From: Chloroflexi bacterium CFX4
GTDB taxonomy: Bacteria; Chloroflexota; Anaerolineae; Aggregatilineales; UBA2796
NCBI GenBank assembly: GCA_021404685.1
Contig: QWHC01000014.1
Coordinates: 59,780 to 123,779, forward strand
Direction of reading: 5' to 3'
DNA length: 64,000 bases
Every line of letters begins with the position of its first letter. The stretch's first letter is position 1. Below the pieces are notes generated by a model, which worked only from the letters and a program-made list of their open reading frames with translations, was not told the origin of the DNA and did not search any database. Of this stretch, positions 41,695 to 49,611 are shown piece after piece. Both the position numbers and the translations under genes were made by a program.

Positions 41695-43044
41695 ATGCCC
41701 GCACGCCCTGCCAGCAGCTTTGACTTTTCGCGCATCCTGCCTATCTTCGCCATTGTCAGCGTAGATATTCTCGGCTTAACCTTACTGCTGCCGCTGCTGC
41801 ACTTGTATGCGGCTGCCTTCGGTGCAACGCCCTTAGAGATCGGCTTGGTAGCGGCTGCCTTTCCCGCCGCACAGATCATCGGTGTGCCGTTTATGGGCGC
41901 GCTCTCGGATCGCTATGGGCGCAAGCCACTGCTACTTATCAGCCAGATCACAACGTGCATCAGCTTTTTGATGCTTGCCTTTGCCAATTCATTGTGGATG
42001 ATTCTTGCCTCGCGCCTGCTGGACGGCATCTTTGGCGCAAATTTGGCGACGGCACAAGCCGCCATCAGCGACCTTACCGCAGAGGAAGACCGCGCACGCG
42101 GACTCGGCTTGATCGGCGCGGCGTTCGGCATCGGCTTTCTGATCGGACCTGCTATTGCGCTGATCATGTTTGAGCTAACGCAGCAGCTTGCCATGCCTGC
42201 TATCACAGCGGCTGCCTATTCGTTCCTCTCGATTTTGCTCACACTATTCGCCTTCCGCGAGACACTGCCCGCCGATCAGCGGCGGCGCAGCGGCGCTGTG
42301 CGGCGTCCCAGCCTGCTAGGTGTGTTGCCCTATTTGCGGAACGTCCGAACACGCGCCCTGTTGGTGCTGATGTTCGCGCAGCAGTTGGTCTTCTATGGCT
42401 TTGAGAGCCTGTTGGGCGTCTTCACGCTGACGCGGCTTGGGTTGCTGGCGCAGGGCAACGCTTTCATCTTTGTGTGGGTCGGCGTGATCTTGGTCTGGGT
42501 GCAGGTGCGCTTCATTGGTAAGTGGACGCGCAAGTATGGCGAGGTGCGCCTTGTGCGATTGGCGCTTGGCTTGCTTGCCATTGGCTTGATCCTGACTGCA
42601 CTCACGCCTATGCAGCCGCACCCACTTTATAACGAGCGTGAGGCGCGCCTGTATTTGCTCTCGCAGCGACCGAGCAGCACAGAGGCGGTAATCGGTGCGT
42701 TGGGTGTCACGCTGCCATCCAACGATGGGCGCGGCGTGGGCGGCTTGCTGTGGTTGATGGCGGCGCTGCTGCCGCTTTCAGTGGGCGCGGCGCTGATTCG
42801 TCCCGCCATCAACAGCTTGCTGACGCGGCGGGCTGATGGGGCTGCTTACGGCGGTGTGTTGGGCGCAAGCGCGGCAGCGGTCAGTGCGGCGGATGCCATC
42901 GCGCCGTTGATCTTTGGCGCGCTTTTTCAGGCGGCGGGTAGCACGCTGCCCTTTTTAATGGGCGGTATTTGTCTGGGTATTTTATGGTGGCTCCGTGGGC
43001 GCGCCATGCATAGCGTAACATTTACCGCGCCCACCGTTCATTGA
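41695..43044 (+). CDS. MFS transporter (drug-efflux-like)
   Basis: This 449-residue major facilitator has about 12 helices. Motif A GALSDRYGRKPLLLIS follows helix 2, and LGLIGAAFGIGFLIGPAIA in helix 5 resembles the antiporter motif C of TetA-like exporters. The second half has a long loop (about 310-365) before helix 9 with EARLYLLSQRPSSTEA. Export of small molecules by proton exchange is the family role; the substrate is unknown. It precedes nurA by a promoter region that overlaps its stop codon. Confidence 0.88.
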   Translation: MPARPASSFDFSRILPIFAIVSVDILGLTLLLPLLHLYAAAFGATPLEIGLVAAAFPAAQIIGVPFMGALSDRYGRKPLLLISQITTCISFLMLAFANSLWMILASRLLDGIFGANLATAQAAISDLTAEEDRARGLGLIGAAFGIGFLIGPAIALIMFELTQQLAMPAITAAAYSFLSILLTLFAFRETLPADQRRRSGAVRRPSLLGVLPYLRNVRTRALLVLMFAQQLVFYGFESLLGVFTLTRLGLLAQGNAFIFVWVGVILVWVQVRFIGKWTRKYGEVRLVRLALGLLAIGLILTALTPMQPHPLYNEREARLYLLSQRPSSTEAVIGALGVTLPSNDGRGVGGLLWLMAALLPLSVGAALIRPAINSLLTRRADGAAYGGVLGASAAAVSAADAIAPLIFGALFQAAGSTLPFLMGGICLGILWWLRGRAMHSVTFTAPTVH

Positions 43045-43069
43045 CGTACCGATCTGCCCGTGCTACACT
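43041..43069 (+). promoter_or_regulatory. Promoter of the nurA unit
   Basis: TTGACG (43041-43046), 17-base spacer, TACACT (43064-43069) with a TGC extended -10. It uses the same TGCTACACT box as the nusA promoter and overlaps the stop of the MFS gene. Confidence 0.65.
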
Positions 43070-43096
43070 TCTCGGCGTTCGAGGAGTCTGAAGCGC

Positions 43097-44302
43097 GTGT
43101 CGCTCCAATTCGAGAAGCTAGAAGCACAAATTGCCCAATTAGGCGTAACCCTTGCCGAACGCAGCCACTCTGCCGCTGAAGAACTGCGCGCAGCCGCGAA
43201 CCTGCTTCGGCAATTAGATGATCTGGATGCCATTTGGGAACAGATTAAACTTGCCCGCCAAAACGACGCCGGCTTTCGTGGCGCTGCGCCCTTTGACGAA
43301 CCGATCAATCAGCCCTTCCCGCTGCCAGAAGTGCCACCCCGTGCCACACTCTTTGCCGCTGATGGCTCCCAAATCTACCCTGATATGCACGCGCCAGCGC
43401 CCTATTGGTTGACCAACATCGGCGTGTTCATCTATCATCATGGCACGGGCGAACTGCCTGAAATGGTCAGCGAGCCGCAGCTTTATTTCCGTGATGAGGA
43501 AGTTCGCACAGCGGATGGGCAACTGCTGCCTGCCAACGTCATCAATGCCCGCCGCACCGTTTACGAAATGCAGTTCCTCGCGCAGACTGTAACACGGCGG
43601 CAGGCAAGCGCAGCCCCTTTGATCGCGCTCTGTGACGGCCCGCTGCTGCATATGCCCTTTGGCAAAGAAATTCCTGACGCTGCCCTGCTTGAGGCAGATT
43701 ACCACGAGGCGATGGATTTTTTGCTGGATGCTGGCGCGGCATTGGTCGGCTACATTGACCGCCCAACCAGCCGCTTTGTGCTGTACACACTCTACCTGAT
43801 GACCTTGCCGCCAGAGGAGATCACCGCTGCGAACCTCAGCACGCTGCGCTTGGAGGGCATGAGCGATGCTGATCTGTACAAGCCGCTGCTGCCGCACGGC
43901 GCACGTTCGGGCATGATGGTGCAGCAAAGCCCATTGAACAAAGATTACAAAGATCGCTTCAGCCCTGCTCATGAAGTCATTTTTTTCTACCTAAACACCG
44001 CCGCATACGGGCAAGCGCCCTACCTTGCCCGCGTGGAGATTCCGCAGTGGGTCGCCCGTGATAAGGCGCTGGTCAATGCCGTTCACGCTCTCGTCTACAA
44101 CCAATGCCAGATCACCGACCGCTATCCCTACGCGCTCACCCGCGCTGATGAGATTGCCGTTGTGCAGCCTGCTGATAAGCGCGCCCTTGATGAGCGCATC
44201 GCCATTGAGCTGCTGCGGCACAGCCAACCTGTCGAACCTTCTCAAAAACTTAGCACCAAGTGGATGGCGCGCTACGGCAGACGCCAGCATGAAGGCGTAT
44301 AA
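43097..44302 (+). CDS. nurA: NurA-domain nuclease
   Basis: This 401-residue protein has an N-terminal coiled-coil-like helix (about 1-60) and a NurA domain from about 80. The domain opens with ATLFAADGSQIYPD, the first catalytic acidic residue, continues with LIALCDGPLL with a second Asp, and ends with ALVYNQCQITDRYPYALTRA. NurA is a 5' to 3' nuclease that works with the HerA translocase on DNA ends in archaea and some bacteria. herA is not next to it here. The start is GTG 43097 with GAGGAG upstream. It begins a gene group with a HAS-barrel protein. Confidence 0.85.
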   Translation: MSLQFEKLEAQIAQLGVTLAERSHSAAEELRAAANLLRQLDDLDAIWEQIKLARQNDAGFRGAAPFDEPINQPFPLPEVPPRATLFAADGSQIYPDMHAPAPYWLTNIGVFIYHHGTGELPEMVSEPQLYFRDEEVRTADGQLLPANVINARRTVYEMQFLAQTVTRRQASAAPLIALCDGPLLHMPFGKEIPDAALLEADYHEAMDFLLDAGAALVGYIDRPTSRFVLYTLYLMTLPPEEITAANLSTLRLEGMSDADLYKPLLPHGARSGMMVQQSPLNKDYKDRFSPAHEVIFFYLNTAAYGQAPYLARVEIPQWVARDKALVNAVHALVYNQCQITDRYPYALTRADEIAVVQPADKRALDERIAIELLRHSQPVEPSQKLSTKWMARYGRRQHEGV

Positions 44303-44307
44303 ACTGT

Positions 44308-44922
44308 ATGGAAATGCTCCCAAATGTCCCGATGATTGGGCGTGTGCTGCGTGCCAGCACCACCGGCTTTGAATGCGGCACGCGCAGCAGCGACCTTGAC
44401 GAGCCAAGTTTTGGCGCATTTGTGCAGGCGCGCCGCCGCAACGATGAGACCGCCATCATCGGTCTGATTTACGCTATTCGCGTGGATGATGATCCGTTGG
44501 TGCGCCAATTGATCATGGCGAACAACATCAACACTGCCACCATCCGCGATCAGCGTGAGAACCGCATGGTGCCGGTCGAGATCAGCATCATCACGGTCGG
44601 TTGCCTGAATGGCAGCACGCCGATCTATGCCTTGCCGCCGCGCCCACCGCTCAGCCTCGATCCTGTCTACCTCTGCGATGCTGAGATGATCTATACATTC
44701 ACCCAAAACTTCGACTTTTTTCGGCTGGTGTTGCAAGCTGCCCAAGTGCCAAGCGAAGAACTGCTTGCCGCCGCGCTGCGCCTTGCCGCGGCGGCGCGCC
44801 CACTGCGCGAACAGACTGATTTCCTAACCCGTGCCGGGCAGCGCCTGGCACAACTGCTCAGCGGCGATCTGCCGCGTTTACACCATTTGCTGCGCTTAAT
44901 TCGTCCCGAATCTGCGAGGTAG
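44308..44922 (+). CDS. Stand-alone HAS-barrel domain protein
   Basis: The 204-residue product begins with the HAS-barrel pattern MIGRVLRASTTGFE, followed by PSFGAFVQARR and IIGLIYAIRVDDDPLVRQL. This beta-barrel is normally the N-terminal domain of HerA-type ATPases. Here no P-loop or ATPase domain follows; instead there is a helical C-terminal region (about 135-204, rich in Ala, Leu and Arg). It stands 5 bases after nurA. I infer a partner or adaptor role for NurA or a HerA encoded elsewhere. Confidence 0.75.
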   Translation: MEMLPNVPMIGRVLRASTTGFECGTRSSDLDEPSFGAFVQARRRNDETAIIGLIYAIRVDDDPLVRQLIMANNINTATIRDQRENRMVPVEISIITVGCLNGSTPIYALPPRPPLSLDPVYLCDAEMIYTFTQNFDFFRLVLQAAQVPSEELLAAALRLAAAARPLREQTDFLTRAGQRLAQLLSGDLPRLHHLLRLIRPESAR

Positions 44923-44924
44923 CG

Positions 44925-46334
44925 ATGAAGATCACCTTTCATGGTGCGGCGCGTGCCGTCACCGGCTCCCAACATTTGATCGAGGTCAATGAGCGCCGCA
45001 TTTTGCTGGATTGCGGCTTGTATCAGGGCAAGCGCAGCGACGCCTATGATCGTAACCACAAGCTGCCTTATGACGCCTCGCGGATTGATGTGGTCGTCCT
45101 TTCCCACGCGCACATTGACCACAGCGGCAACCTTCCCAATTTGGTGAAGTCAGGTTTTCGCGGCGATATTTATGCCACCTTTGCCACGCAAGACCTGTGC
45201 GGCGCCATGCTGCTGGATAGCGCACACATCCAAGAGCGTGACGTGCAGTATGTGAATAAGAAGCGCAGCCGCAAAGGCGAACCTGCTTTCAAGCCGCTCT
45301 ACACGCAAGAGGACGCGGTCGAGTCGCTGCGCTATTTTCACGCCATCGCCTATGATCGCACCGTCACGATCATGCCCGGCGTTACGCTCACCTTCTACGA
45401 TGCCGGACACATGCTCGGCAGCGCCATTGTGGTGCTGAATATCGCTGAGCGCGAGAGCGGGCGCGACGTGCGCCTTGTCTTTAGCGGCGATCTTGGGCAG
45501 CCCGGCTTGCCCATCCTGCGCGATCCGACGCCCATTGATGAGGCAGACGTGCTGATCATGGAAAGTACCTATGGCGACCGACTGCACGAGCCATTTGAGG
45601 ACAGCATGAAGCGCCTTGAACAGATCGTCGCCCAAACCTACAAACGCGGCGGCAAGGTTATCATTCCGTCGTTTGCCGTTGGACGCACGCAGGAACTGGT
45701 CTATGCCCTGCATCAGCTTCAGCGCAAGGGCGATCTGCCGCCGCTGAGAATCTTTGTGGATAGCCCGCTTGCCGTCAATGTGACCGCCATTTTTGCCAAC
45801 CATCCAGAGGCATATGACGCCGAGACACGCGCCTTCATCAGCGGTGATAAGGCACACCTTGATCCGTTCGGCTTTCACGGGCTTACCTATGTGCGCTCTG
45901 TGGAAGAAAGCAAGGCGCTCAACTTTTTGAAAGAGCCGGCTATCATCATCAGCGCCAGCGGCATGGCAGAATCGGGGCGCATTCTGCATCACCTTGCCAA
46001 CAATGTGGAAGACCCACGCAACACAATCCTAATTCCCGGCTTTCAGGCAGAACACACACTCGGACGCCGCATTGAGGAAAAACAGCCCAAAATCCGCATC
46101 TTTGGCGAGGAATATAGCCTGCATGCACAGGTGGAACGACTGACAGGCTTCTCTGCCCACGCCGACCGTGACGCGCTATTGGCATGGGCAGCTGCCTTCA
46201 AAAAGAAGCCGCTGCGTACCTTCCTTGTGCATGGCGAAGAACCTGCTATGAGCAAATTTGCCGACTCGTTGCGGGCACAGATCGGCTTGGAGCGCGTGGA
46301 GATTCCCGATCTGCACCAGAGTTTTAGCGTCTAG
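44925..46334 (+). CDS. MBL-fold beta-CASP nuclease (CPSF/RNase J-like)
   Basis: This 469-residue enzyme has the metallo-beta-lactamase motif HAHIDHSGNLP (about 60-70), an early Asp in RRILLDCGLYQGK, VTLTFYDAGHMLGSA and FSGDLGQPG. The beta-CASP insert has STYGDRLHE and PSFAVGRTQELVYAL. A C-terminal RMMBL-type segment (FSAHADRDALL, FLVHGEEPAM) completes the CPSF/Ysh1-like architecture. Family members cut RNA, some also DNA. It is 3 bases after the HAS-barrel gene, so likely co-transcribed with nurA. Confidence 0.93.
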   Translation: MKITFHGAARAVTGSQHLIEVNERRILLDCGLYQGKRSDAYDRNHKLPYDASRIDVVVLSHAHIDHSGNLPNLVKSGFRGDIYATFATQDLCGAMLLDSAHIQERDVQYVNKKRSRKGEPAFKPLYTQEDAVESLRYFHAIAYDRTVTIMPGVTLTFYDAGHMLGSAIVVLNIAERESGRDVRLVFSGDLGQPGLPILRDPTPIDEADVLIMESTYGDRLHEPFEDSMKRLEQIVAQTYKRGGKVIIPSFAVGRTQELVYALHQLQRKGDLPPLRIFVDSPLAVNVTAIFANHPEAYDAETRAFISGDKAHLDPFGFHGLTYVRSVEESKALNFLKEPAIIISASGMAESGRILHHLANNVEDPRNTILIPGFQAEHTLGRRIEEKQPKIRIFGEEYSLHAQVERLTGFSAHADRDALLAWAAAFKKKPLRTFLVHGEEPAMSKFADSLRAQIGLERVEIPDLHQSFSV

Positions 46335-46349
46335 CGCTGAGGTGCGCCC

Positions 46350-46712
46350 ATGAGCAGCCCAACCCAAAATCCGTTTTTGAATGAGTGGCACGAGTGCCTT
46401 TTGGCGCACTATGCCTATGTGTTGGCACGGCGTGACCTGAAAACTGAGCCAACCTTGCGCCAGATTTTGGTGACCATCGGCTTTCCAGAGCAGCAGCTTG
46501 GCGAGGTGCGCGCTGCACACCTGCCCGAACCTGAGCCGCTGCCGCAGCTTGCCGCGTCGGAAACTGCACCGGAACCGACAGCATCCGCAGCTGCCCCTGA
46601 CGCTGATCGTACAGCATCCGAAACGTCAGAGGATCCGCCCAGCACACCACCGACGGACATCACGCCACCCACACCTAAAAAGAAGCCGCCCAAGCAGCTT
46701 TCCTTCTTTTAG
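46350..46712 (+). CDS. Small protein with disordered Pro/Ala/Thr linker and C-terminal QLSFF
   Basis: The protein has 120 residues. Residues 1-60 look helical (NEWHECLLAHYAYVLARRD, TLRQILVTIGFPEQQLGEV), and about 60-110 is a low-complexity Pro/Glu/Ala/Thr linker. The extreme C-terminus is KKKPPKQLSFF. QLSFF resembles the bacterial sliding-clamp (DnaN) binding motif QL[S/D]LF, and clamp-binding motifs are often at C-terminal ends after flexible linkers. It lies 15 bases after the beta-CASP gene. The clamp link is inferred from the motif alone. Confidence 0.7.
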   Translation: MSSPTQNPFLNEWHECLLAHYAYVLARRDLKTEPTLRQILVTIGFPEQQLGEVRAAHLPEPEPLPQLAASETAPEPTASAAAPDADRTASETSEDPPSTPPTDITPPTPKKKPPKQLSFF

Positions 46713-46742
46713 GGCGGCACAGCTTGCCGAAGGAATTTTCCG

Positions 46743-48362
46743 ATGAACCAGCCTTTAATTGAATGCGTGCCAAACTTTAGCGAAGGACGCCGCCCTGAAG
46801 TTATCGCGGCAATTGTGAACGCCATCCAGCGCGCCGCGCCGATCAGCGTGTTAGACCGCAGCAGCGACCATGATCACAACCGCAGCGTGGTGACCTTTGT
46901 CGGCGCGTCGGAAGATGTTTTGGAGGCAGCCTTTGCCGCGGTTCAGACCGCTGCACGCCTGATTGATATGGAAGTGCATCGTGGGCAGCATCCGCGCATT
47001 GGCGCTGCGGATGTTGTGCCGTTTATCCCGCTGCGCGGCGCAACGCTGGAACTGTGCGCCGAGCTTGCCCGTCGGCTGGGTGAGCGTGTTGCCGTAGAGC
47101 TAGGCATTCCCGTCTACCTCTACGAGGCAGCCGCCATGCGCCCTGACCGCCAAAACCTAGAAGATGTGCGCCGTGATGAATACGAAGGGCTAAAACGCGC
47201 CATTCAGAGCGATCCTGACCGCGCACCGGATTTCGGTCCCGCCGAACTTGGCAGTGCTGGCGCTGTCGCCATTGGTGCGCGCCTGCCGCTGATCGCCTTC
47301 AACGTCTACCTTAGCACTTCTGAGGTAGACATTGCCAAGCAGATCGCTAAGGCAGTGCGGCACTCCAGCGGCGGCTTGCGCTATGTGAAGGCGCTGGGTT
47401 TGCTGGTGGATGGCAAAGCACAGGTCAGCTTGAACCTGACCGACTATACGCGCACGCCGCTTCACCGCACCCTAGAGCTAATTCGGCGTGAGGCAGATCG
47501 CTTTGGTGTGCGCCTTACGCGCACCGAGCTGATCGGCTTGATCCCGGAGGATGCCGTCGCTGAATCGGCGGCGTGGTATCTCCAATTGGACGGCTTTGAT
47601 CCCGATCAGCATATTCTGGAGCGCCGTCTGCACAATCTGCCAACGGAGCCGCTGCGCGCTGATATGCCCAGCAGTTTGCCGGAAGGCTCTGCCTTTCTGA
47701 GCGAACCACCAACGCCCAAAGATGCCACCTTGCAGGCAGCACCGCCAGCCGATGCGCTTGCCTTTGCGGAAGCTGTTGCACAAGGCACACCGACACCGGG
47801 CGGCGGCGCAGTGGCTGCATTGGTCGGTGGGTTGGCTGCCGCGCTTGGCGAGATGGTCGCTCGAATTACGTTTTCGACCAGCCGTGAGCGCTATGCCGCC
47901 GTCAAGCCTGAGATGGGCGCGCTCGCCAACCGTGCGGCTGCCTTGCGCCGCGCCTTGCTCGATTCAGTCAGCCGCGATAGCCGTGCATTTAATGCCGTGG
48001 TGAGCGCTTACCAAATTGATCAGGCGCAGCACAACCGTGATGTCATTATTCAGGCTGCGCTGCGCGATGCCGCCCAAGTGCCGTTGGATGTGATCAACCA
48101 CTGTCTAGAGGTGATCAAGCTGGCGCGCAGCGTTGCAGATCGCGGCATAGAGCGCGCCGCTTCGGATGCCGCCACGGCTGCCTATATGGCGCAGGCTGCC
48201 ATCGAAAGCTCTGCCTTGAATGTGCGCGTGAACGCTCAACTGCTGCACGATAAGACGCTGGCGGCTGCCTTGCAGCAACAGGCGCTCTCTGCCGTTGGGG
48301 AAGCACGCGCTTTGTGTGCAGATGTGATCGTTATTGCTGAAACGCGCGCCAAACTTCGTTAA
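46743..48362 (+). CDS. ftcD: Bifunctional glutamate formimidoyltransferase/formimidoyl-THF cyclodeaminase
   Basis: The 539-residue fusion has an N-terminal glutamate formimidoyltransferase (1-300: LIECVPNFSEGRRPEVI, SVLDRSSDHDHNRSVVTF, EVHRGQHPRIGAADVVPFIP). A C-terminal cyclodeaminase follows (about 335-539: TPTPGGGAVAALVGGLAAAL). In histidine degradation it moves the formimino group to tetrahydrofolate and releases ammonia, giving methenyl-THF. Other histidine-use genes are not adjacent. The domains are joined by a short Pro/Ala-rich linker. AAGGA lies upstream of the ATG. Confidence 0.95.
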   Translation: MNQPLIECVPNFSEGRRPEVIAAIVNAIQRAAPISVLDRSSDHDHNRSVVTFVGASEDVLEAAFAAVQTAARLIDMEVHRGQHPRIGAADVVPFIPLRGATLELCAELARRLGERVAVELGIPVYLYEAAAMRPDRQNLEDVRRDEYEGLKRAIQSDPDRAPDFGPAELGSAGAVAIGARLPLIAFNVYLSTSEVDIAKQIAKAVRHSSGGLRYVKALGLLVDGKAQVSLNLTDYTRTPLHRTLELIRREADRFGVRLTRTELIGLIPEDAVAESAAWYLQLDGFDPDQHILERRLHNLPTEPLRADMPSSLPEGSAFLSEPPTPKDATLQAAPPADALAFAEAVAQGTPTPGGGAVAALVGGLAAALGEMVARITFSTSRERYAAVKPEMGALANRAAALRRALLDSVSRDSRAFNAVVSAYQIDQAQHNRDVIIQAALRDAAQVPLDVINHCLEVIKLARSVADRGIERAASDAATAAYMAQAAIESSALNVRVNAQLLHDKTLAAALQQQALSAVGEARALCADVIVIAETRAKLR

Positions 48363-48389
48363 ACCAGACATAGGTTGATATAGCATACA

Positions 48390-49466
48390 ATGAAATCTCT
48401 CGCTGCCTTGTTCTTGGCGTGCTTAGCGCTTGCCTTGCTGCCGAACGCCATGCCTGAAGCTGCCCCCAACACACCCACACCTATCCGCATCGCCCAAATC
48501 ACTGCGACGCCGCTGCCATTTTTCACGCCGCCGCCGACGGATACGCCCACTGACACGCCCACACCAACGATTACACTCACACCGACCATCACCCTGACGC
48601 CAAGCATCACACCCACGCCAACCATTGCGCCCACCCAAATCGGCACGGCTGTCCCCGGCTTGCTCAGCGGTGACTCCGCCTTGTGGACGCCGCCCGCCCC
48701 TACAAACCGCGTTGGTGGCAACTTTTTGTTTGGGCGCCCGTTCAGCTTTCGCCACAACACCTATTGGTCACGCGAGTACGGCTACGGATCAACCAAGCGT
48801 GGGCAGTTGCAAATCCATCATGGGCTGGATTTCGCTAATCCGCATGGCACAGCCATTCAAGCGGTTGGTGATGGCGTTGTGTACTATGCCGGCGCTGATG
48901 TTGAGCGCCTATTCGGTCCGCGCCCCGATTTTTACGGCATCCTGGTTGTGATTGAACATCCTTTTATGTACAGCACGGGCGAGAAAATCTACACGCTCTA
49001 TGGGCATATGCGGGAAACAGTCGCCTATAACGGTCAGCAGGTGAAAGCAGGCGAGGTGATCGGCTACGTCGGTGCAACTGGTGTGGCACTTGGCGCGCAC
49101 CTTCACTTGGAAGTTCGCATTGGCGATCCTGAAAGCTATGATGCAACGCGCAACCCTGAACTGTGGCTAACGCCTTATGAAGGCGCTGGCGTGGTGGCGG
49201 GCATTGTGCGCGATATTTACGGCAACAAGCTGGAAGGCGTGCAGCTTGAACTGCAAGCACCCGGCAATAATCATCTCACCTTTAGTTATAGCGGGACGCG
49301 GGTGAACGGCGATAACATTTTGGGTGAAAATTTCGTCTTTGCCGATGTGAACACAGGTTATTATTACCTGACCGTGAAGGGCGCCGACGGCGCATTGGCC
49401 CATCGGCAGATGATCTATGTTTGGGCGGGGCAGGTTACCTTTGTGGAAGTCCATTTGCTGCCCTGA
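48390..49466 (+). CDS. Secreted M23 metallopeptidase with Thr/Pro linker
   Basis: This 358-residue exported protein has a signal peptide (KSLAALFLACLALALLPNAM), a long (T/P)n linker (about 40-85, repeating TPT, TLTPTI) and a LytM/M23 domain. The domain has HHGLDFANPHGT (zinc His and Asp), YGHMRE and HLHLEVRIG (HxH). A C-terminal carboxypeptidase-regulatory-like beta domain (about 270-358, VVAGIVRDIYGNKLEGVQL) follows. It cuts or binds peptidoglycan bridges. ATG 48390 has no ribosome binding site (TATAGCATACA upstream), so initiation may be weak or coupled to ftcD. Confidence 0.9.
   Translation: MKSLAALFLACLALALLPNAMPEAAPNTPTPIRIAQITATPLPFFTPPPTDTPTDTPTPTITLTPTITLTPSITPTPTIAPTQIGTAVPGLLSGDSALWTPPAPTNRVGGNFLFGRPFSFRHNTYWSREYGYGSTKRGQLQIHHGLDFANPHGTAIQAVGDGVVYYAGADVERLFGPRPDFYGILVVIEHPFMYSTGEKIYTLYGHMRETVAYNGQQVKAGEVIGYVGATGVALGAHLHLEVRIGDPESYDATRNPELWLTPYEGAGVVAGIVRDIYGNKLEGVQLELQAPGNNHLTFSYSGTRVNGDNILGENFVFADVNTGYYYLTVKGADGALAHRQMIYVWAGQVTFVEVHLLP
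48520..48650 (+). repeat. Low-complexity Thr-Pro coding repeat in the M23 gene
   Basis: Repeated ACGCC/ACACC-rich codons encode the TP linker between signal peptide and catalytic domain. Similar linkers occur in the double solute-binding protein at 3000-3110. Confidence 0.6.
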
Positions 49467-49557
49467 CCAGATGTTTTCATGCGCGCACGCCTGAAAAGGG
49501 CAATTTGTGGCATAGGCTGCCCAAAGCGTGTATGCTAAGGTGCAGCACGCCCAAATA

Positions 49558-49566
49558 TGCTACAAT
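49558..49566 (+). promoter_or_regulatory. Extended -10 promoter element before the histidine kinase
   Basis: TGCTACAAT combines a TGn element with TACAAT, 46 bases before the kinase ATG. No good -35 box is seen, as is normal for extended -10 promoters. Confidence 0.45.
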
Positions 49567-49611
49567 TGCGTGCGAGACGACAGGCAAGTTGTTCAGGTGG
49601 AGCAGAAAAGC

